NCBI GenBank assembly: GCA_950295325.1 | Contig: OX485803.1 | Span: 11,158,001 to 11,222,000 of the forward strand | Length of the DNA: 64,000 nt | Direction of reading: 5' to 3' | Source: Polytrichum commune | Lineage: Eukaryota > Streptophyta > Polytrichopsida > Polytrichales > Polytrichaceae | Part shown: piece after piece, positions 10,571-22,800 of the stretch | Numbering within the stretch: the stretch's first letter is position 1 | Layout of the letters: each line of letters begins with the position of its first letter | Notes under the pieces: model-generated | What the model saw: the letters and a program-made list of their open reading frames with translations, nothing else | What the model was told of the DNA's origin: nothing | The model's database searches: none | Position numbers and translations under genes: made by a program

Positions 10571-12385
10571 GTTTGATTATGGGCTCGTGGCCTAGCATGT
10601 TGACCTCCCTTCACAGTGCACTCATTATTCTTAAAATTCATATGTAATTAAGATTGGACCAAGGCTCGATGCATAATTACAACATGCATGAGGTCTATGC
10701 TAAAGTCTTCCAACATGATTACATATGCAAACATGTTTGTAATTATGCTAAACTAGATTATTTGATTAGTTATTCATTATTTATCAATAGATTGTATTGA
10801 TTTCACCTAAAAACAGATATTACATTTTTCTCATCATATTTCAATCATGTCTTAACATTTATTCCATCATTGGAAAATCACATATCTCCCTTGAAGTTAA
10901 GATATCTTGAAAGTGTATAAACGGATATGCTCATGATTAACCCCTAAATGCTCAAATGTTTTGAAATGACCAATGCTTGAGTTTTAGGGGGGGGGGTTAG
11001 CTTGAACAAACTGAGACAAAGTTTGGAACATGTGTTGGAGAAGACTTCTCATAATGTTATGAGTTAACTTTCTTGAGGGATCTCTCTCTCTCTCTCTCTC
11101 TCATCATCTTGATTCTTGATTTCTTGAAATTTTTGTATTCCTTTACGGGCTGCCCAGAAAAAACTAGCAGGAAAATGCTATATAAACATACCCCAAGGTC
11201 TGGCACAACATCCTCTCAGCTTGCCTTACTTTGTGGTAGAGTCAGGAGTCTTGTAGTCGCATTGGTACTGAATACCGAGTGAATACTAGAGGTAGCATAC
11301 TCTGAAGTAGCTCTGCAACCAATAGTACTAGCACTGTCCTACACCTGCGCCTACATGTAGAAGGTTTGCTGCAAGGGTATATACTAGCGTGAGGAGTGGT
11401 CTACAAGGTAGCCGGTTGATATACAGTCGAAATTCATTGTTTATTGTGGCACTGATTGAGTTACTGCTGTAATATTTCCAAGATGAGCAAAACATGGTCA
11501 ACTACTTCTGATGATTTCAAGGTGGCGAGAGGAAACTGTATACCAAATACTTACATACCACACACGACTTAAGATTAGCACAAATTGTGCTTAAGTCACT
11601 TCACTTTCTAAGTAATATGTTTATGACTATGAGTTACAATGAGAATTGTAGTATTGGTGTACATTACATACCTTTGAAGGGGTAATAGCCTTGTTGACAT
11701 CAATAACAAGTAAGAGGTCTAAATACACATGTTGTACGTTCCACTAACATATCTTGTGGTATTTTGGGGGGAACATGGGCACAGGTGAGGACCTCTTCTA
11801 CGAGTGCTACACGCCTTACGAAGAATCCGTCCACTCATTACAATTCCTAAATACTATGTTTTAAGATTGGAATTGTTTTTGAGTATTTCTTGTGTTTACA
11901 CCAATCTTTCTCTCATACTACATTCTCTATTAGATCCTCAACTTATGCTCTATATGAAGCAGTTGGGATTATAATAAATAAACATCAAGAATATGATCAC
12001 TAGTCCTACCATACCACTATATGTGGAAAAACTGAATAAAATTCATGATTCTTGATTTCCTACAAAAAAATAAAGAAGTAGAGTTCAGAGAACTTTGTGA
12101 TTAGTCATACATATCAAACTAGCCACGATTTCCTGAAATTACATGGTTATGACTAGCTTGAACATGAGATATATCTATATCTACGAATCTGTTGCATATT
12201 GAGAAGTGTTTTCATAAGTCAGTAAAGGAATCTTGCTTCTTACCATGAGTGCGCTTACGGCCAGGCTGTGCATACTACTTACTGAAAACATACGTCTACA
12301 TTGTTCTTAATTAACATAAGTGGTCGAAATCATGTTGATGATTTTTTACTAACCCTGCTGGACATAGAAGGTCTCATACAAAATA

Positions 12386-12430
<45 letters not shown>

Positions 12431-13155
12431 TTCAAGTCTATGTTATTCACAATAACCGAGGCACTAGTTATATCAAAAAGTGGTATTATGACTGAAGGAG
12501 TTTTTTTGAACTAATTCTTCAATAAAACTATTCTATATTGAAATATAGAATTAGTCATTGACATTACAATATTATGTTTACTAATATATAGTTTTCATAA
12601 TTATTAAGAGGTGAATTTCCTTTACGAACAAAATTCTAACAAAACTCTTGGGAAAGGATGAGGAATGAATAATATGTGATAAACTTGATTACCAGGACCC
12701 TATCATGGGATGTATGTTGTCATATCATAACTTAACTCTACCTGTATAGTGATGACATATCCTAACATGACTAGACATTGATCAAGACAAGATTAGTCAG
12801 CTATATATATATATATTCTACATGCAATATTTCATTGTTTGTAGGCTTTCATAGATTCAAAGCACATATTTGTGACAAATTTAACAAAAGTTGGACTCCC
12901 TCAAATACATAGTGTCATTATCTTTTGAATATTTGAAGTCATTATCTTTTTTAATTCATTTATGAAGCTAAAGAAAATTTTGACATTATAATTGTATGAA
13001 TGCAATCTACAAACAACCATCCACAACTTTGTAAAAATTATGAGATGTCTCTTGAAACCAAGAGGTTAAGAGTTTCAAATCAACATTATGAATAAACCAT
13101 TATTACGTAGTTATTGCCATAAACTATTATTGCTTATTAACTTGCAAAACATTGA
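10571..13155. other. Intergenic, simple repeats only
   Basis: No gene recognised. A G-run lies at 10988-10997, a (CT)n run at 11080-11102 and a (TA)n run at 12394-12424. The rest is AT-rich DNA without long open frames or recognisable element ends. Confidence 0.5.
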
Positions 13156-13158
13156 TAT

Positions 13159-14200
13159 GGTAAACCAATAGATTACGATTTGACCTAATGAGTGTTAACT
13201 TACGGTATTAGGGTTCGCCTAGCTAAAATGATGAGAAACCTCAAGTTTATGGACTCATATCCCTGACTCTAAAACCCATCATTGTTGTGGGTTCAAGGCG
13301 TGGTTCAAGGTCACATGGCAATTTCTATTGTAACACCAAAACAACTAACTAGTTTGACATTTCATTTTTGAAGCGGAAATGCCACGAGGTCCAAAACTAT
13401 AACTTGAAAGGTGCAGTTTTTTTTGGGTGGTAACCCAATAAATTACAAGTTGACATGCTAAGTGTTAACTTGCAGTATTCTCATTGGCCTAGCCTAGAAA
13501 TCAAAACAGTAAAGCTAATATCATTATGGGTTTCAAGGTTACGTGACTATTTACTATAACACCAAAACAACTAAGTAAAGTGACATTCTCTTTTTGAAGT
13601 GAAATGCCACAAGCCACAAAACCATTACTTGAGATGTGCAATTTTTTCTTTCTTGATGTGGTAGACTAAGAACCACAAGTCGATACATATCAAGTATTAC
13701 TAAAGTGAGGTATTTTGATTAGCATGGATCCCCCCTCCAAAAAAAACCAATTATTTTGATTCAAGTTCCTCGTTTGAAACGCAACCAAGACAAGGTTTTT
13801 TGAGGCAATAGTTGGTATGGCGGACAAGATGAAAAATCATTAAAAAATCATTAAAAAAATCCCTCAAGTTGGAGTTCTCCAGAGGTCAAGTTATTGTCTG
13901 AGGGTTTGAGGTTGTTCAAGAAAGTTGACCTTCGGAAAACTCCCCTAACCAAATTATGCCATTTTTTTTATTCGTGCTTAAAGTTCTCCACTGGAGAAGT
14001 CTTGGCCGTAGTGTAAACCCCAACCAAGGAAGAACATGTTTCGTAGCCAATCATATTGTTCCATTCCCCTTAAATTCTTGACTAGTGCACTTCTTCATTA
14101 AAGTATAAATTGGCCCTTACTTTTGAAACAAAATGCCACAAGTCACTAAACTATTGTTTGAAATATGTGGATTTATGTGGTAGACCATGTAATTTAATAG
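13159..14200 (+). repeat. Diverged long-unit tandem repeat (230-270 bp units)
   Basis: Units begin near 13159 (GGTAAACCAATAGATTAC), 13429 (GGTAACCCAATAAATTAC) and 13660 (GGTAGACTAAGAACCAC). Each unit continues through a 'GTGTTAAC..G..GTATT' block, a 'TAACACCAAAACAACTAA' block and a 'GAAATGCCACAAG' block. A further partial unit end is seen at about 14120-14195. Units have drifted strongly, so this is an old array. Function unknown. Confidence 0.7.
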
Positions 14201-14793
14201 ACAACAAAACATTTGCTCGGGGATGGTGGTAATAAGATTGTCGCCCCACCACTTCTAATCATTCTAGCTTGGCTTGAACCACCAGGAAGGATCATGTTAA
14301 AGTTGTAGTCCACGAATACAATGGGCTAAGACAACACATGTTATTTATCTTAATTGGGTGTCTATATTTGAGTGGTATGTGGTTACATTTTGATATGAGA
14401 ATAGTAACCAACGAGAGATGTGTTAAAAATCAAACCACACACTCAAAATGTGATTTTCATTCTAATCTTAATAATCAACATAATTGAAGAGACCTATGTG
14501 ACCATTTAATGAACTTAAGAATGATCACTTATGATAGTGAATAACTTATTCATGTGAGCTCTAAAGATCATGAGGAAAATGGCTACAACCTCAAATTAGA
14601 TTTGCCAACCATCTTGTGATAATCATGTGTTTCATATTGTAGAAGAAGTGGGCTAGTCAAAAGGGGATAAATTTAAGACCCATCTACCTTACTAACTATT
14701 AACTTGTAATATTATGATCGACATTTTGTAGATGGATTTTAAATGGTTACTTTTCCCAACTAGCCCACTTCTCCTAGGATACGAAACATGCAA
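14200..14793. other. Intergenic, relics of a dispersed repeat
   Basis: No gene recognised. Parts around 14341-14520 carry, on the minus strand, words of the dispersed repeat also seen near 43.4, 50.2 and 53.2 kb. Confidence 0.35.
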
Positions 14794-15333
14794 CTACACC
14801 ATTTATGATATTCAATGCCACATGTGTAATAGTATCACTTACTCTATTTTGAGGTGTATGCTAGGTTACATTAATGATCAACAAAGTTCATCATTAGTGT
14901 CACCTCGTGACACTTGGCGTTCAAGTGTGCTTACTAATATTGGCATGAGTATGTTTAACAATGTTATGAGGTGTATGCCTATGTTACACAATGGGCTACA
15001 AGTTGACTAAAGTGTACACAAATGGCACTTGACATTAGTACGCTCAAGAACATCTTCCTCTTGCTGGCTACATTGTAAACACGTGACACATGCCATTGGT
15101 ATGCTCAATAATATTTTCCCGTTCCATACTAAAAAGCAAAACTATCATCTCAAATATCCCAATGTGCTACGCTCAATGTCATGTAAATAATATTTCACTT
15201 TAAAATTTTACTTTTGTTGACGAAAAGTATCATATTGGCAATTAGCAAAATGTGACACTTTGAGACCTTTAGGCATCTAGTTTAGGCCCTTCACAAACAA
15301 TGCACGTGACAATAAATACCATAAACGGTGTAG
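14794..15333. mobile_element. MITE, 'ATTTAGTGT' family, long form (540 bp)
   Basis: Both ends read CTACACC(A/G)TTTATG(G/A)TATT inwards as an inverted pair of about 28 bp continuing into TTTAGTGTCAC (right-end copy slightly mutated). The interior matches the element in intron 13 of TWD40-1 (22943-23453) nearly end to end. It has no transposase, so it is non-autonomous. I could not fix a target-site duplication, so the superfamily stays open. Confidence 0.85.
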
Positions 15334-15741
15334 TACAAGATGGTTAGCAAATCCAAATCGAGGTTGTAGCCACTTTCCTCGTAATTTTCCAGAGCTCATA
15401 TGAATATTTTGATTCATTATCAAAGTGAACATTCTCATCCTCATTAGATAATCATAGAAGTCCCCTCAATTACGTCGATCATTGAACTTAGAATGGGTTT
15501 GCGCTTGCCTCTTTGAGCTATGCCCCTATCACTATTACATGAGGTGAAAACACATGCAGTTTTATTATAACATGTTACTTTCTGGGGAAAACATTGATTC
15601 TAAAAGTAACATCAGAGATTCCATACGAGTCTAGAGGAACCCCCTTGAAATGAGTAGACCACAAACTTATGGGGTCATGTTTTTACTAGACCTCTTTATC
15701 TTGGTAATAGTGGTAGGGACCCAAATCAAAGAGGTGAGTGT
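15334..15741. other. Intergenic, copies of dispersed repeats
   Basis: Bases about 15350-15470 resemble 43225-43370. Bases about 15620-15725 resemble, inverted, 31965-32060 (shared words ATGTTTTTACTAGACC). No gene recognised. Confidence 0.4.
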
Positions 15742-16134
15742 CTACACTTAATACTGTATTTAATGTCATATGGTATTTTATGTCATTGTGGTAGCTTTTC
15801 TAGTGACATTTTTAGGGATAAGTTACAAGCACTGTCATTCCAACTTACTTCTAGTTCATATATTGTCCAAAATCCTACATGCTCTACCTATTGTTGATGT
15901 GCAGGTTGTGTGCATGCTTTTGCTCCCCCACTCTTCTATGTCAATTATTAAATCAAAGGTTGATATATTATGCATCCTAACATTTTTGTGATGAAATTTT
16001 GCCATACAAGGAATGACAAATTATGTTAGTTAGGTTTACATTTAGCGTTCGTGGCATTACACATGTGGCTTACAATTAGTATTGAGCAAGACAAATTTTA
16101 TTTTGGTGACACTAAATACCAATATTTAGTGTAG
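15742..16134. mobile_element. MITE, 'ATTTAGTGT' family, 393-bp form, in the TWD40-1 upstream region
   Basis: The left end CTACACTTAATACTGTATTT and the right end (inverted) CTACACTAAATATTGGTATT form the terminal inverted repeat. The interior shares text with 45037-45350 and the right end with 46770-46848, which are the two halves of another copy. The right end lies about 680 bp upstream of the TWD40-1 start codon and abuts the GC-richer leader region. Confidence 0.85.
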
Positions 16135-16817
16135 GCCTGGCCCTCAAAACCCAAGAGGAGGAAAACCCAGGTTTTCCAATTCAGGCCCCTCACTCTGGAA
16201 ACCCACCATTATTGAGGGTTTCAGAGTTGCACGAGAACGGAAACCTAGATGAAGCAAAGAGCAAGTCCTACCTCAACTTTCTCCACCTCAGCTTCCCTTA
16301 CTTCTCGCCTCAATCACGCACAGAGCTTCAATCAAAGCCCATTCGCATCATTTCCAGCTCCAATCTTCTCACAGATTCATCACACCTACACTTACACTCG
16401 ATCGAACACATTTATGCTTATGACCGAATCCTGAGGCACCAACTTGCCGCCCGAGCTTTCCTCAACATTCCCTCGATTTTTCTGGTGCGCAATACTCACT
16501 CATCAACATCATATCAACCTAACCTTCTTGGTGCCTTTAGAGATCCAAGTATGACATAGAGAGAGGGGGAGGGCTAATTATGTGTCCTAGGATGTGCTAT
16601 GTGGATCCTTGATGATTTCTTGCGGTTAATGAAAGAGGGAGCTGGATTGTGCAAAGCTGACGAGAGATTTGGGGTTTGAGTTGGAGCTAAGCTGGCTGAT
16701 GATGGGGTGAGAGTGTTGGATGGGGCGGGGTGTGATCTAAGTTAGGAGATTGGAGCGGGATGAGGGCGAGGGAAGAAGAAGAAGAAGATTAAAAAGGAGC
16801 AACAAGGGCGGGGAACA
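16135..16817 (+). promoter_or_regulatory. Putative promoter and 5' leader of TWD40-1
   Basis: Between the MITE and the start codon base composition becomes more mixed and pyrimidine-rich stretches appear (CTTTCTCCACCTCAGCTTCC near 16275). A (GAA)n tract lies at 16772-16787, 30 bases before the start codon. I see no certain TATA box. An upstream ATG at 16249 opens a 61-codon frame that would be an upstream ORF if transcription starts before it; the start site cannot be read from sequence. Confidence 0.4.
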
Positions 16818-19800
16818 ATGCTGAGGCTAAGGGCTTTTCGGCCCACACAGGACAAAGTAGTGAAACTTCTGCTGCATCCCACTTACCCATGGCTTGTCAC
16901 TGCGGATGCTAGCGACAATGTTGTTGTCTGGGACTGGGAGCATCGCCAGGTCTGTCTCTCTGTCAACCTTCACTTTGCTCCTCTGTTTCTCTCCCCTCAC
17001 ACACATTTTATATGGGAAGAAGATCCGGATGTGAATATGGAATTTTAGGGCGATCAACATTTCTAGGGTGAACTCATGTGAAGGCTCCTGAACCTACACA
17101 AACAGATGGAGAGATTGGTTACATGTCTGGGATTGGGGTTGAGATGTGGGGTTCGTCAAGGACTGAGTTGCTTTAGTCGTAATCAGAGGGAGGTTCTGGG
17201 TAGGACGCAATCGTCGTCATTGTGGTTTTTATGGGCAAGCTGACACTGAAGGGTGACTAGTATATTACCCTGTTGCAAGATCAGAAGCTGGATTTTTGTA
17301 GGGTGAACTCATTCGAAGGCTTCTGAACCTTCGGAAACAGATGCAGGGGTCTGGGGTTACGATTTGGGGTTCGTCAGGACCTAAGTAGTTTTACTCGTAA
17401 TCAAATGGAGGCTCTGGGTAGGAAGAAATTGTTGTCATTGTGGTTTTGTGGGCAATCTGACTGTCGAGGGTGACCAGAATTTTACAATGAAGTATGTTTA
17501 TCACAGCTGGGTTCTAAGTGAATGAATTTCACTATCCTGGCTGAGGTCAATTTTGCAATCAGTTTTCGAAAAGCCTTTTTTTTGCTTGAACTCAAGAATT
17601 TAGCCCATTTTAGGGCGATCGAAACGTGAAGTCATTTGAAGGAATCTGAACATACGCAAACAGATTCAGCGATAACTTGTACATGTCTGGGATTGGGGTT
17701 AAGACATGGGGGCTCATCAATGACTGGTTAGTTTTGCTCATAATCAAATGGGGGCTCTGGGTAGTAAGTAATCGTTGTCCTTGCGTTTTTTATGGGGAAG
17801 CTGACTCTCGAGGGTGACCAGAATTTTACCCTGTTCACAAGCTGGGATTGAGTGATTGAATCCTATTTTCCCAGCTTAGGTCAACTTTGCAAAGAGTTTT
17901 TGATAGGGCTTCTTTTGCTTGGACTCAAGAGTTTAGATCAATCTGGGAGTAGGTTACCAGATTTTGGGACATTTGTGGGGAAGCAGTACATTAGGGTTAC
18001 TACTAGGAGAGGTTCACTTACCCTCAACATTTTGATCACCACTTATTCTTATTCCCCTTGAAACTGGTGGAATAATATGGCAGAATCCATCCACATCCTC
18101 ATAACTTGAACCTTCAATTTCTTTGGAAGACCAATATTGCATGAGTGTGAATTTTATATGCTCCTGACCTGACTGTTATTATGATTAAAGTTGAGTTGCA
18201 CATGGATGCTGCCATTGCAATTGGTTCCTGGGAGTTGCTAATTGGTTTGGTGACGGTTAAATGTGTTTGCAGGTGGTGTATGAGGTGAATGTGAAGGGAG
18301 TTGATGAGCGCCGCCTGGTGGGCGTGCAGCTCCAAAAGCTTGCAGAAGGAGAAGCAGGTACATAGGCTCATTCTCTCAAATATTTCTAACTATCTTACTC
18401 TTTGTACTTGGATCAAAGATCTACATGAATTAATTTAGTAGTTGAATTAAGTATTCCAGCGTGAGATTCAGAAATCTTGAATCATAGCTGCAAGTTTACA
18501 GTAGGCCATGCCAACTGCATTTTGCTGATTGTGTGTTTTAATTTTTTACATACAGAGCCTAAATCAAAGGCTACTCCTGAAGCTATTCGGGGAGGAAGGT
18601 AAGCAAATTTGTCCCTTCTTTCCATTTGGTTTTCATTGTGGTCCAATTTTATGAATCCCAGAATGTGGATCTGAGGAGTTGGGAATGTTGTGCCTGGTCT
18701 GGACGCCATTCCAGCTGGTGGCACTTATGTGTTATTGTGTTGACCAGATTCTGAGCAGTCATAAGATATCAGTATTATTGCAGAATTGGATAATGCTTTC
18801 AAAATGTGTGTTCTTGAATTCATTTGTGTAGATGATTGATGGTCTACATTGTACTGCATTTTGGGTGAAGGATAAATTGATCTCTTATCTTGCAGTGTCA
18901 AGCATGTCACCTTTTATGACGACGATGTACGATTTTGGCAAGCATGGATGAGCCGTTCAGCTGCAGGGGAAGCTCCTGTGTCAGTGAACCAGCAGTATGC
19001 CCCCATAGGGGGAGGCCATATGACAATCAAAGGAAGACACTTCTTGGTGGTGTGCTGTGAGAATAAAGTCATTTTCTTAGACTTGGTCAGCATGCGTGCC
19101 CGAGATGTTCCAAGGGCTACCTTTGACAACAAGTCTCCTCTCTGGTAACTCCATGGATGCAATGAAACCATTCTGTATTGGTCAAATAAGAAAACATGTT
19201 GACATTGTTGTGCTATATTCCAGATGTTTGTTCTGAAAGGGTTTTGCTGTCATATATTGCTACAAAATACCAAACCCTGGGCTGATTATTCAACTGAATA
19301 TCCTCAAATTTGTCCTACAGTGTGGTATTTCTACCTCGCTCAGGTGTTGTTGAGGGCCCTCTTGCTGCTTTTGGGAGTTCTGATGGAGTCATCAGAGTTC
19401 TTTCTATGACACTATGGCAGGTTATAATCTTTCCCAAAAGTGCTGCATGTCAAGCTATTTAGTTGTCAACTTCGACCTACTTATGCACCAGGATCTGGTA
19501 GTCCTTTTCAGAACATCTCAGAGATAGTTAAACCTAGAATGCACACAGAAGTAGCCTATTTTAGTCGTTCTGAAAGAGTTAGAATTTTTGTTTGCAGAGG
19601 AAATGCAAGTCCTAATATGAAAGTTGTGGTGCAGCTGGTACGGCGATATATAAGTGGTCACAAGGGTCCTGTTTCATGCCTCCTGACATTTTTGGCTTCA
19701 ACTGGCGAGGTACTTCTTGCTTTCCACATTACTTTCTATTGGTGTTGTTCAGAAGGTTCTTTCTCACTAGAGTACATCGGAGAAGTTCTCACGAAGAGGG

Positions 19801-22800
19801 CTGCCTTGAGGATCAACTCTGAGAAAAATCTGGAATCAAGATCATTGTTTTTGTAATAATAAGTTATCCTTTTCAATCATTCTAATTTCTCACATTTGGT
19901 ATTGTGTATTTGTATAGACATTGTTGGTTTCAGGAGGCAATGATGGAACGTTGAGTCTATGGAATGTTGATGGTGCCCAGGCGCAAAGGGAGGTCACACC
20001 CAAGCTCTCAGTCAAGGTTGTTCGTTTTTGTACTCATTTCCTGCTCCCACCAGCTTTATCTTTCCAACTTATATGTGAGAATTGAATAATTTTAAGTGTA
20101 TCCATTGTAACTTATTCTGGGTGATACTGTAGCTGGGTGTGAGGTGAATATTATTGGCATTTGATTGTGTACCTCTGACTCTCTTCACATGTAGCTCAAT
20201 GGGAAGAAGTAATTAAGCAGGTTTTGTTTGTTTCTAATTGATGCAGGCACATGATGGAGGGGTTTATGCCCTAGAACTTGCAAGGGTGCAGGATGGTGCA
20301 CCTCAACTTGTCAGTATTGGGGCAGACAAGACCTTAGCAATCTGGGACACAGCCACATTTAAGGTTGTAAAACTTATTACTGCAACTTCCAGCAATTCCT
20401 TCTAGCATAGCAAATTTATTGCAAGTCTGCAAAATAGAGAACCACAGTCAATCCATTTGTCAACACACAAAGCTTCTCAAAGGATGTGGCCCAGCTAATA
20501 TTCAAGGCTTATCATTGCTCTCACTTGAATGATGTTACACAGCCCTCAAGTTCATTTCATGATGACACTCAAAGTGAACTTCTAATAGATGGGTGTCACA
20601 GTTGACTTGGCACTTCTCTCCACCCGCATTACTTTAGGAATTCAGTCTAGCTTGTGGGTTAATTAGTAGTACAGTGTATAAGCAGTTTATCTACCCATAT
20701 TCTCAAATATTGTGTGTACTATTGAAAATTATCATAATCTCATACAAGATGTTTGGTAGTTCTTAGATCGATGTATACATAATGGCAGAAAGTGATGGAA
20801 GTGTCTTAATGGCATACCATGCAGGAATTGCGGCGTATAAAGCCAGTTGCAAAGATGTCATGCCACAGTGTAGCATCTTGGTGTCATCCTCGAGTTCCCA
20901 ATCTTGACCTACTTGTTTGTGTCAAGGATCCACACATCTGGTGAGGATGAAATTCATGAGGAAGGTGTATATGAGAGAGTCTGTTACAGTATTCACATCA
21001 TTGGTAATAATAAGGTGGCTTGCTGTTAAACATTTTGTCACATATCTAGGAATCAGTGTAGTGAAGCTTTCTTTTTTTCACCAGGTCACTCTGGTTTTCA
21101 TCTACCTGGCATCTTTCGATTGAGTATCTTACATTTCTGTTTATTTATATGGCAGGGCTATAGAGCATTCTGCATATGGAGCCACGACTAGACCATTGTG
21201 TGACTTGACTTCACAAGTTCCAAGTCCCTTGCTAGCAACTGGAAAGAAGCTGAAGGTAAATCTTGTCCTTCCTATCTTTTCCTTCTGTTATACCTTCAAT
21301 GCGATGATCTTTCCTGAAGGCAGTCTTATCACATTGTAGTGCCAATATCTTTATATTCATGAGGACATCCGTCTGTACTACTGTAGTATTGAGGCAGGCT
21401 CCACTTTGTGCAACACTGCGCACTCAATTCAAGATACATTGTGTTAATATCAGAATTACTGAGCTGTGAAGAGTTTTGACATTCAAGTTCTGATAGATGT
21501 GGCAAATTTTCAGGCATACTGTATGGCAGTCCACCCGCTCCAGCCTCATTTAGTTGCAAGTGGCACCAATTTCGGGGTAATCCTTAGCGAGTTTGATGCC
21601 AGGGCTCTGCCAGCAGCTGTTTCACTTGTCACTCCAGCTGGTAGCAAAGAGCATTCTGTTGTGTTTTCCAGCGAAAGGGAGCTACGGTTGCTGACCTTTC
21701 AGCTTGCAGCACCTACAAATCCTACTGTTTCAAATACAGGTGTGCTGATTGAGCTTAATGGTCGTCCACGGAATGAGACCCCAGAGACTCCGCAAATGCA
21801 GGTAGTGCTTCAAAACTGCTCCCCTGACCTGTTTTTTGTTGTACTAACAATGGATGACACATGAACTTTTTGAACATCGATTCTTTTGAGTCAAAGATAG
21901 ACTTGTTCATTTACAACACTCCTACAAACAATCAACAAACTGTGATAACCCATATATATATATATTACTTGTGACTTTCTGGAACTGTAATTTCTCTAGG
22001 CACCCATTTATGGCTTGGTATTGACTATTTTGGGCATCAGCCAAGTGTGAAACGATTGAATGAGATTTTTAATTTGTGGGATTGACTGAAAATGTTATAG
22101 TTCTCTGAATAGTTATTGGTTGCATAATGTTTTGCAACACAAGACCCCCTTTGCAGGAAGACTACAATGCTCTTAATGCCCTCAATCAGAGATATTGCAA
22201 TCGGGTCAACAATGAAATACTGCACTGAAGAAGAGCTATGGCCTAGTGGCGGAATGTGGAAATCTCAAGATGTTGAGTTTCTTTTTTCCTATGACACCAC
22301 TTAGATGCCTACTAACAACTTTTTCTACTTGTTGCATGTGCAGGTGAAGCAGGGACGCAGACGAGTGGCAATTGCAAGTCATGATTCATATTCTGTCCTG
22401 TCCACCAGCTATTCTGGAAAGTAAGTGTGAACCATTTGAAGTTTTTGACCGCCAAATTCATATTGGCATTGTGCAGTTTGTTTGAAGCCTTCTGCTTGCT
22501 CCAAAGGACCAGACTGACCCTTTGTAATGTATGACAGATATGTGTCAGTTGTATGGCCAGATGCTTCGTCATTTGCTGTTTACAGAAGTAGCGACTGGAC
22601 ACTGATTGATTCTGGGTCAGCCCGCCATTTTGCATGGGACTCTTGCAAAGAACGTTTTGCTATAATTGAGGCATTCCCAGTTCCTAGGCCACCTCCACCA
22701 CCAAAAGGTGGCTCTTCCAGAAAAGCAAAGGAAGCGGCGGCGGCGGCTGCACAAGCTCAAGCTGCTGCAGCCGCGGCTGCCGCTGCTGCGACTGTACAGA

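Noticed and set aside
14732-15010. Open frame whose peptide resembles that at 22971-23159
   Set aside because: Both lie inside two copies of the same MITE; the similarity follows from the DNA, and the elements have inverted ends and no transposase motifs.
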